A stretch of 64,000 bases of DNA from Natroniella sp046097105. Its GTDB lineage: Bacteria > Bacillota > Halanaerobiia > Halobacteroidales > Halobacteroidaceae. This document shows, piece by piece, positions 17,922-26,666 of the stretch. Location of the stretch: the NCBI RefSeq assembly GCF_046097105.1, contig NZ_CP175562.1, positions 1,302,001 to 1,366,000 on the forward strand, given 5' to 3'. The position numbers and the translations under genes are program-made. The notes beneath the pieces were generated by a model that saw only the letters and a list, made by a program, of their open reading frames with translations, was not told the origin of the DNA and made no database searches. Each line of letters begins with the position of its first letter. The stretch's first letter is position 1.

Positions 17922-17935
17922 GTCTGACGTCTTAC
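17922..17935 (-). promoter_or_regulatory. Nucleoside-regulon operator, copy C
   Basis: GTCTGACGTCTTAC on the plus strand. It directly abuts the -10 region of a strong promoter, so a bound protein would block transcription start. Confidence 0.8.
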
Positions 17936-17970
17936 ATTATAATTTTACTACATTATTTTTCATTTGTCAA
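17936..17970 (-). promoter_or_regulatory. Promoter of xapX-deoC-nupC
   Basis: TTGACA, a 17-nt spacer and TAAAAT on the minus strand, with a second -10 (TATAAT) six nucleotides further on. The spacer shares TAATGTAG with the deoD promoter. Confidence 0.8.
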
Positions 17971-18103
17971 CTTAACAATTATTTATTTTTGACAATTTAG
18001 ATTATTAGATAAACAATATCTTATTCCTAGTTTTTCTCTTTTGTTCTTTTTTATTCCCTTTTAATAATATTAAAATTTAATTATTGATCTCTAAAGTATA
18101 ACT

Positions 18104-18262
18104 TAATTACAATAGTATGGCACTTTTGATTTGGGGGTAGAAATGATATTTATAGGGGCAGGTCTCTGTGCCTGCCCATGTTAAATCACGGGCGACCACG
18201 GAGAGTCGCCCCTACAAAAACACATTCTTTTACGAACGAAAAGTGCCACTAAATATCAATTG
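18104..18262 (-). repeat. Miniature inverted-terminal-repeat element, copy E1'
   Basis: An inverted copy of the element at 2393-2550, differing at only a handful of positions over about 134 bp. Ends are TATGGCACTTTT and AAAAGTGCCACT. The remainder of this 560-bp gap holds the xapX promoter and the transketolase terminator. Confidence 0.85.
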
Positions 18263-18286
18263 AATTTTAACTATTAAATAAAATAA

Positions 18287-18318
18287 GGATGAATCGATTG
18301 AAATCGATTCATCCTTAT
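18287..18318 (-). terminator. Terminator of tkt
   Basis: Perfect arms AAGGATGAATCGAT and ATCGATTCATCCTT, 24 bp past the tkt stop codon. Confidence 0.8.
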
Positions 18319-18341
18319 CAATTAGCTATCTATATTAATAA

Positions 18342-20318
18342 TTATAATTTCTCTAAAATATCCCCAGCAATCTTTTCAGCATCAAATCCAAATTTATGTG
18401 CTACCTCTATACCTGGACCACTAGCACCGAATCGTTCCATACTAACTAAGTGGTGATTATTTCCTAGGAATTGATACCAACCTGTTCCAACTCCTGCTTC
18501 AATTGCTACTCTGAATGTATTATTATCTCCAAGCACCTCTGTTAAATAATCTTCTTCCTGCTTAGCAAAGAGCTCTTTTTCAAGTACCGAGACAACTCGA
18601 GCGTTCTTTCCTTCTTTCTCTAGTAACTGAGCAACCTCTACCGCTAGAGAAACTTCACTACCACTGGCCATTAAAACTAGATCAAGCTCACCAGCTTCCT
18701 CAGTTACTACATATCCCCCACGCTCAATATCAGCTAATCCATTAGCTTTGTCTAAATGAGGAAGGTTCTGTCTAGTTAAGATCAATACTGTTGGCCCATC
18801 AACTCTCTCCATTGCTTGTAGCCAAGCTTCTTTGGTCTCTTCTTCATCAGCTGGTCTTAATACCTTCAAATTAGGAATCAAACGTAATGATTCTACATGC
18901 TCAACTGGCTGATGAGTTGGCCCGTCTTCTCCGATATAGATTGAATCATGAGTAAAAACATAAACTACTGGTTGTTTCATTAAAGCAGCCATCCTAATAG
19001 TGTGACGCATGTAATCAGAAAAGACAAGGAAAGTCGAACAGAATGGTCTTAAACCTTCATGCAATGAAATCCCATTAACAATAGCACCCATCGCATGTTC
19101 TCTAACTCCAAAGCGGAAGTTACGTCCAGTAAAATTACCTGCTTGAACTTCGTCATGCTTGTCCAAATAGGTCTTATTAGATGGAGCCAAATCAGCAGAT
19201 CCTCCTACCAAATAAGGAACTTGGTCAGCTATCTCCCTTAAAGCAGCTCCCGAAGCCTTTCTCGTTGCAATTGGAGTATCTATTTCAAGCTCAGTAATAA
19301 TCTCCCTTAATTTTTCAGGCAACTCTAAGTTAAGAGCTCGCTCTAAGTCCTCTTGTAGGTCTGGATTAGCGTTGGCCCATCTTACAAACTTCTCTTGCCA
19401 AGCTTGGTATTCTTCAGTCAACTCCTCTTTTCGTTGCTCAAAGAACTCTCTTACCTCTTCTGAAACATAAAACTTCTCATCAGTTGGCAAGCCAATCTCT
19501 TCTTTCATTCCTTTAATCTCCTCTGTACCTAATGGTGCACCATGTGCCGCACTACTACCTTGCTTAGTCGGTGCTCCATAACCAATATCCGTTTTAGCTA
19601 TAATTAATACTGGCTTATCTTCGATCTTTTTAGCAGCTTCAATTGCTGCCCTAACTTGTTCTAAGTCATGACCATCTACTTCCTCAATTACATACCAATC
19701 ATAAGCCTTAAATCTATCAGCTACTGATTCAGTAAATGTTAAATCTGTATCTCCAGCAATTGAGATCTGATTATCATCATAAATTGCAATCAACTTGTTC
19801 AAGCCTAAATGTCCTGCTAAAGAAGCTGCTTCAGCAGTAATTCCCTCCATCATACAGCCATCACCAAGTAATGTATATGTATTATGATCGATTATTTCAA
19901 ATTCCTCTGTATTATATTTTTCTGCTAACATCTGCTCAGCAATAGCCATTCCTACTGCATTAGCAAAACCTTGTCCTAGTGGCCCGGTTGTAGTCTCAAC
20001 ACCTGGAGTATCCATATATTCAGGATGTCCTGGAGTATTAGAACCTAATTGTCTAAACTGCTTTAAATCTTCTAAAGATAAATTATATCCTGTTAAATGA
20101 AGTAAAGAATATAATAGCATTGAACCATGTCCTGCTGATAAAACAAATCGATCTCGATTTAACCAATCAGGATCAGCTGGATTATACTTCATCACCTCAC
20201 CATATAATACTGAACCCAACTCTGCACAGCCTAAAGGTAATCCAGGATGACCTGAATTAGCTTCCTCGATAGCATCAGCCGATAGACCTCTAACTACATT
20301 TGCTACTTCTTTCAACAA
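18342..20318 (-). CDS. tkt: Transketolase
   Basis: Thiamine-diphosphate enzyme of the non-oxidative pentose phosphate pathway, 658 residues and full length. GHGSMLLYSLLH and GDGCMMEG form the cofactor site, GVREHAMGAI carries the catalytic Glu, and DSIYIGEDGPTHQPVEH is the conserved pyrimidine-domain stretch. The likely start is TTG at 20318, eight nucleotides after AAGGGGGAA. It follows the transaldolase gene, and together they would recycle pentose phosphates made from ribonucleosides by DeoD. Terminators on both sides suggest that each can be transcribed separately. Confidence 0.97.
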   Translation of the reverse strand: MLKEVANVVRGLSADAIEEANSGHPGLPLGCAELGSVLYGEVMKYNPADPDWLNRDRFVLSAGHGSMLLYSLLHLTGYNLSLEDLKQFRQLGSNTPGHPEYMDTPGVETTTGPLGQGFANAVGMAIAEQMLAEKYNTEEFEIIDHNTYTLLGDGCMMEGITAEAASLAGHLGLNKLIAIYDDNQISIAGDTDLTFTESVADRFKAYDWYVIEEVDGHDLEQVRAAIEAAKKIEDKPVLIIAKTDIGYGAPTKQGSSAAHGAPLGTEEIKGMKEEIGLPTDEKFYVSEEVREFFEQRKEELTEEYQAWQEKFVRWANANPDLQEDLERALNLELPEKLREIITELEIDTPIATRKASGAALREIADQVPYLVGGSADLAPSNKTYLDKHDEVQAGNFTGRNFRFGVREHAMGAIVNGISLHEGLRPFCSTFLVFSDYMRHTIRMAALMKQPVVYVFTHDSIYIGEDGPTHQPVEHVESLRLIPNLKVLRPADEEETKEAWLQAMERVDGPTVLILTRQNLPHLDKANGLADIERGGYVVTEEAGELDLVLMASGSEVSLAVEVAQLLEKEGKNARVVSVLEKELFAKQEEDYLTEVLGDNNTFRVAIEAGVGTGWYQFLGNNHHLVSMERFGASGPGIEVAHKFGFDAEKIAGDILEKL

Positions 20319-20493
20319 TTTTATTCCCCCTTATTAATTGTTCGCCTTTTTTCTCCTTCAATGATAACATTAAACAGCTTAGTTATCAACTTCTAACCCA
20401 TAAAATGTGAAAAAGGTTCAATTAATTTATTAGTACTTCCCATTCCTGTATAACCTCCTAAAATATAATTAAGATCTATTTTTAATTGCCCCC

Positions 20494-20527
20494 AAAAAAA
20501 GACCCCCTTAATCAAGAGGGTCTTTTT
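20494..20527 (-). terminator. Terminator of the transaldolase gene
   Basis: Arms AAAAAGACCCCCTT and AAGAGGGTCTTTTT, ten bp past the stop codon. Confidence 0.8.
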
Positions 20528-20537
20528 AATCAAATAT

Positions 20538-21185
20538 TTACTTTTTTCCTTGCTCCCAATCATTTAAGAATCTCTCAATTCCAATATCAGTCAACGGATG
20601 GCTAGATAACTTTCCAATTACATCGAATGGAATCGTAGCAATATCTGCTCCAATTAAGGCAGCTTGTTTAACATGCTGTGGATGTCTAATACTAGCAGTA
20701 ATAATCTCACTCTCTAAACCATAATTGTCTAAAATAATTGCAATATCTTCAATTAGTTCTAATCCTTCATGAGCAATATCATCTAATCTTCCTACAAATG
20801 GACTGATGTATGTAGCACCTGCCTTAGCAGCTAATAAAGCTTGATTAGCTGAAAATACTAATGTCACATTGGTCTTAATCCCTTCTTCACTCAAAGTCTT
20901 AACTGCTTTTAATCCTTCAACTGTCATTGGAATTTTAACTACTACATTCCGGGCCAACTCTGCTAGCTCCCTAGCTTCTTCAACCATACCTTCTGTCTCA
21001 AGGCTGATTACCTCAGCGCTGACTGGACCATCTACAAGCTCACAGATTTCTTTGATTCTCGTAAGAAAGTCAATATCACCCTCTTTAGCTACTAAGCTAG
21101 GATTGGTAGTTACCCCATCAATCACTCCTAAACTGGCTGCTTCTTTAATCTCTTCTAAATTAGCAGTATCAATAAAAAATTTCAT
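20538..21185 (-). CDS. tal: Transaldolase/fructose-6-phosphate aldolase (TalC/FSA type)
   Basis: Short 215-residue transaldolase of the FSA/TalC subfamily. The opening MKFFIDTANLEEI, DGVTTNPSL, the Schiff-base lysine in VVKIPMT, and SPFVGRLDD are all present. It transfers dihydroxyacetone units between sugar phosphates. Some members act only as fructose-6-phosphate aldolase, and the sequence alone does not decide. It lies between deoD and tkt on the same strand, with terminators on both sides. The neighbourhood points to pentose phosphate turnover from nucleosides. Confidence 0.94.
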   Translation of the reverse strand: MKFFIDTANLEEIKEAASLGVIDGVTTNPSLVAKEGDIDFLTRIKEICELVDGPVSAEVISLETEGMVEEARELAELARNVVVKIPMTVEGLKAVKTLSEEGIKTNVTLVFSANQALLAAKAGATYISPFVGRLDDIAHEGLELIEDIAIILDNYGLESEIITASIRHPQHVKQAALIGADIATIPFDVIGKLSSHPLTDIGIERFLNDWEQGKK

Positions 21186-21310
21186 TCTATCACTCCTTAT
21201 CTTTGTAATTAGTTACTAACGTAAAAAACTTAATTTGCTAATTATATACCACCTATCTATTATTAAATAACAAAACCAATTCAATATCAAGTAATATTTT
21301 GATTTAATGT

Positions 21311-21348
21311 AAAAAATTAGGTCTAGTTATTAACTAGACCTAATTTTT
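21311..21348 (-). terminator. Terminator of deoD
   Basis: Arms AAAAATTAGGTCTAGTTA and TAACTAGACCTAATTTTT, 36 bp past the deoD stop codon. Confidence 0.85.
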
Positions 21349-21383
21349 AAAATAATCTTATTAAATTTATTTATTTCTTATTA

Positions 21384-22094
21384 TTAACCATAAACTTTAG
21401 TCACAGTATCTAAAACCATCTCTGTCATCCGATCGACACCTTGTTGGATCTTTTCTTTGTCAGCTCTAATCTGACTAAAGACATGATCAGAAACAGTTAG
21501 AACAGTAGCAGCTCTTAATCCATACTTAGCGGCAGTATGATAAATCATTGCTGTCTCCATTTCTACTGCTAAAACACCATAATCAGCTAATTGTCTAACA
21601 TGCTCTTCTGGAGTTCCATAAAAATAATCAGAAGTAGCAATTTGACCTACATGAACAGGCATTTCCAACTCAACCGCACTATCATATAAATTTTTAATCA
21701 GTTCAAAATCAGCTGGCGGGGCCAACGTAATATCCTGTTGCATCTGATTAACTGTAGTACCAATCGTAGCAGAAGATTGAGCAATAATCACATCTGCCTG
21801 ATCTAACTCTTCAGTTAAAGCACCACAAGTCCCTACTCTAATTAATGTTTTAGCACCTAACATCTTTAACTCCTCAAGCATAATCCCAGTCGAAGGAACT
21901 CCCATTCCTGTCGTTTGTATTGAGACCTCTACACCATTAAAAGTCCCTGTATACCCATACATCTCTCTATAGTCAGTATATAATTTTGGATCATCTAGAA
22001 ACTTTTCCGCCATATACTTGGCCCGTTGTGGATTTCCTGGTAATAAAACAATATCAGCTACCTCTCCTTGCTCTGCTTCAATATGAATTGGCAT
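21384..22094 (-). CDS. deoD: Purine-nucleoside phosphorylase
   Basis: Hexameric DeoD-type phosphorylase, 236 residues, that splits purine (deoxy)nucleosides into base and (deoxy)ribose 1-phosphate. LLPGNPQRAKYMAEKF at the N terminus, MGVPSTGIM, RVGTCGAL and VSDHVF (with the catalytic Asp near residue 204) identify the family. It has its own promoter with operator D placed just after the start point, so it appears to be coregulated with the secreted nucleotidases and xapX-deoC-nupC. Confidence 0.97.
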   Translation of the reverse strand: MPIHIEAEQGEVADIVLLPGNPQRAKYMAEKFLDDPKLYTDYREMYGYTGTFNGVEVSIQTTGMGVPSTGIMLEELKMLGAKTLIRVGTCGALTEELDQADVIIAQSSATIGTTVNQMQQDITLAPPADFELIKNLYDSAVELEMPVHVGQIATSDYFYGTPEEHVRQLADYGVLAVEMETAMIYHTAAKYGLRAATVLTVSDHVFSQIRADKEKIQQGVDRMTEMVLDTVTKVYG

Positions 22095-22157
22095 TTTAAA
22101 TCTCCTCCTTAATATGTAATTAAAATAATCTCAACCTGTACCAATAAAACATCACTC

Positions 22158-22171
22158 GTCAGACGTCTAAT
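22158..22171 (-). promoter_or_regulatory. Nucleoside-regulon operator, copy D
   Basis: GTCAGACGTCTAAT on the plus strand, 64 bp upstream of deoD and just downstream of its -10 box. Confidence 0.75.
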
Positions 22172-22184
22172 CTAACTCAAATTT

Positions 22185-22213
22185 ATCTTACTACATTAAA
22201 ACTAATTTGTCAA
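22185..22213 (-). promoter_or_regulatory. Promoter of deoD
   Basis: TTGACA, a 17-nt spacer and TAAGAT on the minus strand. The start region AATGTAGTAA is shared with the xapX promoter. The rest of this gap up to the next gene is AT-rich with no other recognisable signal. Confidence 0.75.
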
Positions 22214-22380
22214 TTATTGATTGATAAAAAACTTATTCAATAATACTAATAACACTTCCCCTCTTTCTAAACATAGTATATCCAATCCCTTAATTATTAT
22301 TGATATAATATATCTCTTCGTGACACAACCATCAACTATCAGTCATCAGCCCAATCAAAACCTATTAAACCCCAATAAGT

Positions 22381-22419
22381 AAAAAAATCTAAACCCAGGA
22401 GATATAATGATTTCTGGTT
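22381..22419 (-). terminator. Terminator of the DUF1638-RACo unit
   Basis: Arms AACCAG and CTGGGTT around an AT-rich loop, followed by TAGATTTTTTT on the minus strand. Confidence 0.6.
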
Positions 22420-22438
22420 GTTTTAATTTTTATTGATT

Positions 22439-23245
22439 TTAAATAATATATTTCTCTAATTGTAATGGTTTTTTAGAGGGGGTAATTAAAAATAACTCTT
22501 CTCTTTCAGTTTTGTCTAACTGATCAAAGTAGAGTAACTTCTTTAAAAATTCCAGACTACCTTCAACCTCTTTATAATCTAGCTTCTGCCCACCATTCCT
22601 AATTAAGATATCTTCGATAAAATTATGCATCTGTTGAGCATATTGATAATGGATTGGGGCCAATTTATCATTATCAATCAAAGCAATCATCTGATAACCT
22701 TTCAGACATTGATAGCTAATATACTCTGCTGTATCTTGATCATAACTTCTTATTATATTATATTGATCTAAATCAGGCCATTCTACCAGTGCATCTTCAT
22801 CTTCTTTTTGATATTGCTCAAACCTATCTATCCACTGTTCAATTTGATCTGTCATTGCTAGATAATGCTTATAGGTATCTCCACTACAATCAATCCAACC
22901 TCGACTCAAATAAAAAGTTCTATTACTATCTAAATCATCTTTAATATCTTTTTGACCCAATAATAATGGAATACAGTCATGTACTATCGGTACTACTAGA
23001 CTTGCCTTCTCTGTCTGTAAACCCTCAACTCCGCCACTACAAAAACCATAAGCTAAAATAATATAGTCATAATCTTTTTGAGCTTCAACTTGATCAATCT
23101 TTGCTTGAATTTGATCTTTCATCTTTGAGCAGTCAGGAATATCATGTAGACCTTGTGGTAAGAATTCAATAGTAATCTGTTCATCACCAGTCAAATCTAA
23201 CAACTCCTTATAAAATACACTACAAGAAATAACTACTTTTTTCAT
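22439..23245 (-). CDS. DUF1638 domain protein of corrinoid methyltransferase systems
   Basis: A protein of 268 residues from the preferred ATG at 23245, which follows GAAGGGGGTAAG. An earlier in-frame ATG at 23263 has no ribosome site of its own. The family signature YGFCSGGVEGL lies near residue 85. DUF1638 proteins are regularly encoded beside corrinoid-dependent methyltransferases and their reactivators. Their biochemical role is unknown. It lies 20 bp downstream of the RACo gene, so the two are one unit. No corrinoid protein or methyltransferase gene is present nearby. Confidence 0.8.
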   Translation of the reverse strand: MKKVVISCSVFYKELLDLTGDEQITIEFLPQGLHDIPDCSKMKDQIQAKIDQVEAQKDYDYIILAYGFCSGGVEGLQTEKASLVVPIVHDCIPLLLGQKDIKDDLDSNRTFYLSRGWIDCSGDTYKHYLAMTDQIEQWIDRFEQYQKEDEDALVEWPDLDQYNIIRSYDQDTAEYISYQCLKGYQMIALIDNDKLAPIHYQYAQQMHNFIEDILIRNGGQKLDYKEVEGSLEFLKKLLYFDQLDKTEREELFLITPSKKPLQLEKYII

Positions 23246-23265
23246 CTTACCCCCTTCTTCCATAC

Positions 23266-25077
23266 CTAAAACTCCATTAAATTCATAAACTCTTTTTGAA
23301 AATCTGAACTAGAAGATAATTCTATATAATCAACCTGCTCCCGTAATTGATCAACATAAGAAGCAATCCTTTGATCCATCAGATACATCTTAGCACCTAC
23401 TCCAGCACCATTCCCAATCTGAATAATTTTCTCTTCTACTTCTTCTGGTAATAAATTAATAACACAAGCACTATGTGGATCTAAATAATTTCCAAATCCT
23501 CCAGCCAAATATAAATTATCAAGTATTTCATAATCAATATTTGCTTTCTTTAATAGTACTTCTATCCCTGCTGCAATTGCTCCTTTAGCCAGTTGAACCT
23601 CTCTAATATCCTTTTGAGTTACTAAGATATCCTCTTCAATCCCTGCTTCATCTGCTGTTAAAACTATATAAGATCTGAACCCTCTATACTCTGTCATTCT
23701 CTCTTGCTGCCAAGGTTCTAGTTCTTCATCTTTATAAAAAGCCCCTTTATTATTCAAAAAACCTGCTGTGAGCAATTCTGCTACAATATCCAATAAACCT
23801 GAACCACAAATGCCCTTAGCTGGTTGATTATTAATGGTCTGGTATTCAATTTTACCTTGCTCTATAATCTTATACTCTGCAATTGCCCCGGATATTCCAG
23901 CTACACCGAAAGTAATCTTAGCCCCTTCAAAAGCAGGACCAGCAGCAGTAGCACATGTATAGATATTATCTTGATTAGCTAAGACCATCTCTCCATTGGT
24001 CCCAATATCTATTATCAAGTTCCAACTATCAACAAAAGAATTAAAGTTAACAGCTAACATATCTCCTACTATATCCGATCCTATGTAGCCAGATATCGAA
24101 GGTAGAAGCTTGATTAACCCTGTCGAATTAATATTAACCCCCAGTTGATTTGGCTTTAACTCAATCTCTTCAGTAAAGATAGGAGTATATGGTGCTTTAG
24201 CAATCGATTCAGCACTTAACCCTATTAGTGTATGTAGCATAATTGTATTACCTACAAAAATCACTGTTAAAAGATCATCAGTTTCAATTTCATTTTTATC
24301 AGCCAAACTTAATATCCCATCATTAAACTCCCTGATCAATACCTCCTGCAACTCTTCAACCTTTCTCTGAGAACCTAAAGTATAGTTAACCCTTGAGATC
24401 ACATCTGCTCCAAATATCTTTTGGGGATTATTGAATGAATAAGTATCCACTTCCGCTCCTGTATTTAAATCAATTAAATATAAAACAACAGTAGTAGTAC
24501 CTATATCAGCAGCAATCCCATAGAGTTGATTATTCTTACCTGTCTTAATTCCAACAACCTCTTGCCTGGCAGTATTAATTACAGCCGTTAAACTTCCCCT
24601 TTTATCGACTTGATCTAATTGCTGCAATGCCTTTAAGGTTATTCTTTTTGTATTAGTCTTTTCTTGTACTCTGGTTAAAAAGTCACGTTGATCATCTAAA
24701 TTAGGTTCTTCAATTTCAAAAATAACCTTTTTTATTTCTGAATCCAAATCAATCTCTTGATTTATTCCTTCAGTCAAAATATCCAGTTCAACATCGTCCT
24801 CTACTTTTACTTCCATATCTGCTGTTATTGTGGTTAAACAGGCTAGTCTGAACCCATTTTCTACTTCCTTCTCTGATAACAGCTCTTCTTCTTTAGAACT
24901 GACTGGAAAAAGAGTAGATAACACCTTAACTTTACATTTGCCACAATGACCTTGGCCACCACAAGGAGTATCTAAAAGAGTATCATTTTGATATAATACT
25001 TCTAAAAGATTTTGGCCCTTATCAGCTGTTAAAACCTTTCTTTCATTATTTTGCCAAACAATAACTTGATGCTCCAT
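23266..25077 (-). CDS. Reductive activator of corrinoid proteins (RACo-type, 2Fe-2S plus ASKHA domain)
   Basis: A 603-residue ATP-dependent enzyme that would re-reduce inactive Co(II) corrinoid to Co(I). The N-terminal ferredoxin domain has CGGQGHCGKC (near 39-48) plus a fourth Cys in FRLACLTTI near residue 80. The ASKHA ATPase domain has GIAADIGTTTVVLYLIDL near 190, NLIIDIGTNGEM, and GAIAAGIEVLLKKA. LYLAGGFGNYLD and IGNGAGVGA lie near the C terminus. It precedes the DUF1638 gene and follows a PocR/AraC regulator. The corrinoid partner must be encoded elsewhere. Confidence 0.92.
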   Translation of the reverse strand: MEHQVIVWQNNERKVLTADKGQNLLEVLYQNDTLLDTPCGGQGHCGKCKVKVLSTLFPVSSKEEELLSEKEVENGFRLACLTTITADMEVKVEDDVELDILTEGINQEIDLDSEIKKVIFEIEEPNLDDQRDFLTRVQEKTNTKRITLKALQQLDQVDKRGSLTAVINTARQEVVGIKTGKNNQLYGIAADIGTTTVVLYLIDLNTGAEVDTYSFNNPQKIFGADVISRVNYTLGSQRKVEELQEVLIREFNDGILSLADKNEIETDDLLTVIFVGNTIMLHTLIGLSAESIAKAPYTPIFTEEIELKPNQLGVNINSTGLIKLLPSISGYIGSDIVGDMLAVNFNSFVDSWNLIIDIGTNGEMVLANQDNIYTCATAAGPAFEGAKITFGVAGISGAIAEYKIIEQGKIEYQTINNQPAKGICGSGLLDIVAELLTAGFLNNKGAFYKDEELEPWQQERMTEYRGFRSYIVLTADEAGIEEDILVTQKDIREVQLAKGAIAAGIEVLLKKANIDYEILDNLYLAGGFGNYLDPHSACVINLLPEEVEEKIIQIGNGAGVGAKMYLMDQRIASYVDQLREQVDYIELSSSSDFQKEFMNLMEF

Positions 25078-25144
25078 TTAACAGCCCCCTCTTTTCTTTA
25101 ATAAAGATTAAAGTTAGTAATCACTTACAAAAACACCTTTAAAT

Positions 25145-25188
25145 TATAAAACCAGAGGAGTAAAGATGATAAAATACATCCTTACTCC
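25145..25188 (-). terminator. Terminator of the PocR/AraC regulator gene
   Basis: Arms GGAGTAAGGATG and CATCTTTACTCC (G-T pairs allowed), followed by TCTGGTTTTATAATTT on the minus strand. It separates the regulator from RACo. Confidence 0.65.
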
Positions 25189-25217
25189 CTTATGAACTTT
25201 CTTAATATTATCCTATT

Positions 25218-26498
25218 TTATCTTTCTTCTGCTTTGATTCTTCCTTTATTTCCCTCACACCTCCACCTACCAGGTGAAACTCCCTCAAGCTTCTTAAACA
25301 CTTTAGAAAAATAACTCTGATCATTAAACCCACTCATTTGAGCAATATCAGCTAAAGGATACTCCTTTTCTAATAATTTCTTTCCTTCTTCGATTCTAAC
25401 TCTATTTAAATAATCTATATAACTAATATTTAATTCTTCTTTAAATAACTTACTAAAATAAGAAGCACTAAGACCAACTTCTGATGCTACTTGATCTAAC
25501 TTGATATTTCTATCATAATTTTTTCTAATATATTTCATTGCTCGCCGAATAATATCTTTATTTTTAACATTCTTTAAGACAAAAGTTGCTTCTATAAATC
25601 TATCCAAAACTTTAGCTAAAGATCCAGAAAGTTGGTTAATATTTTCAACTTGATTTATCTCTTCTAAATAAATATACTCTAATCCAAAAATAACCTCTAG
25701 ATCCGCTCCAATCTCAATCGATGCTCTAGCTAAAATAACCATTAACTCTATTGCTTTTGATTTAACCATTTCAAACTTACTGCCGGTTTGAAAATAAATA
25801 AATCCTAAAATCTCATTTAAAATTTCTCTAGCCCCTTCTTTATCACCTAACTTAACTTTAGAGATCAGCTCATTTTCTTTTTCAAAAGGATATAATACTT
25901 CATTCCCTTCATTATCTTGCTTTAAACTATGGACAGTCTCAGCAATTCTAGCATTAATTTCATTAAGTTCTCTTCTTTTTCGCAATTCATCAATATTATC
26001 AGCCATTAATCCTTTAGCCAATCGCATCAACATTTCAGCTAAGTGCCTAACTCTTACAGTATCTATCTTATTTAAGCTGCTCAGGTTTACCTCGATTTCA
26101 TCAATTTTAGCTTCTAATAATGAATTTTGCTTAACTATTTTCTTCAATAATAGATCATTTACTTGATAAATTAAGACTGGCCCTCCCGTTAAAAAGTATT
26201 TCAATTTATTATTTTCCAAAATTGGAACGGCCCAATTAACCAATCCATAAGGGCAAGAATATATATAAGCTTCTCCTAACTTTTCTGCTTGTAAACCACC
26301 GTTAATATATGACTGCTTACAGTCTTTTTTCCCTTCTTCACAATCACAAATTAATTTACAAAAAGAAGATTCATTACCAATTGAAATTTCGGTAATCATA
26401 TTACCTTCACTATCAAAAGCTTTGCACCCAACATTAGTAGCTAAGCTATAATTTTCAATTAGACTATATATATCCCTTTCCTGAACTTCTTCACCCAT
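25218..26498 (-). CDS. AraC-family regulator with PocR sensory domain
   Basis: A 426-residue transcription factor. A PocR-type ligand domain spans about 10-170, with clustered Cys (FCKLICDCEEGKKDC) and YSCPYGLVNWAVPI. PocR domains are found in regulators of B12-linked and one-carbon pathways. A linker region follows, and the C-terminal AraC-type double helix-turn-helix (about 320-420) ends in ADIAQMSGFNDQSYFSKVFK. The ATG follows AGGAAGGATGG. It is divergent from nothing and lies between the MFS gene and RACo on one strand. It probably controls one or both. Confidence 0.9.
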   Translation of the reverse strand: MGEEVQERDIYSLIENYSLATNVGCKAFDSEGNMITEISIGNESSFCKLICDCEEGKKDCKQSYINGGLQAEKLGEAYIYSCPYGLVNWAVPILENNKLKYFLTGGPVLIYQVNDLLLKKIVKQNSLLEAKIDEIEVNLSSLNKIDTVRVRHLAEMLMRLAKGLMADNIDELRKRRELNEINARIAETVHSLKQDNEGNEVLYPFEKENELISKVKLGDKEGAREILNEILGFIYFQTGSKFEMVKSKAIELMVILARASIEIGADLEVIFGLEYIYLEEINQVENINQLSGSLAKVLDRFIEATFVLKNVKNKDIIRRAMKYIRKNYDRNIKLDQVASEVGLSASYFSKLFKEELNISYIDYLNRVRIEEGKKLLEKEYPLADIAQMSGFNDQSYFSKVFKKLEGVSPGRWRCEGNKGRIKAEER

Positions 26499-26666
26499 TC
26501 AGTACCATCCTTCCTAAATTCAAACAAATGCAACCTTACTTACAACATTTTTAGAATATTAGATTTATATTTTGTATTATAAAAAAAATATATATCACTG
26601 TCAACTTGTTTTAAACCTTTATAAATTGAAAAAACCAACTCATAACTCCATTCTATCCACTCTAAA

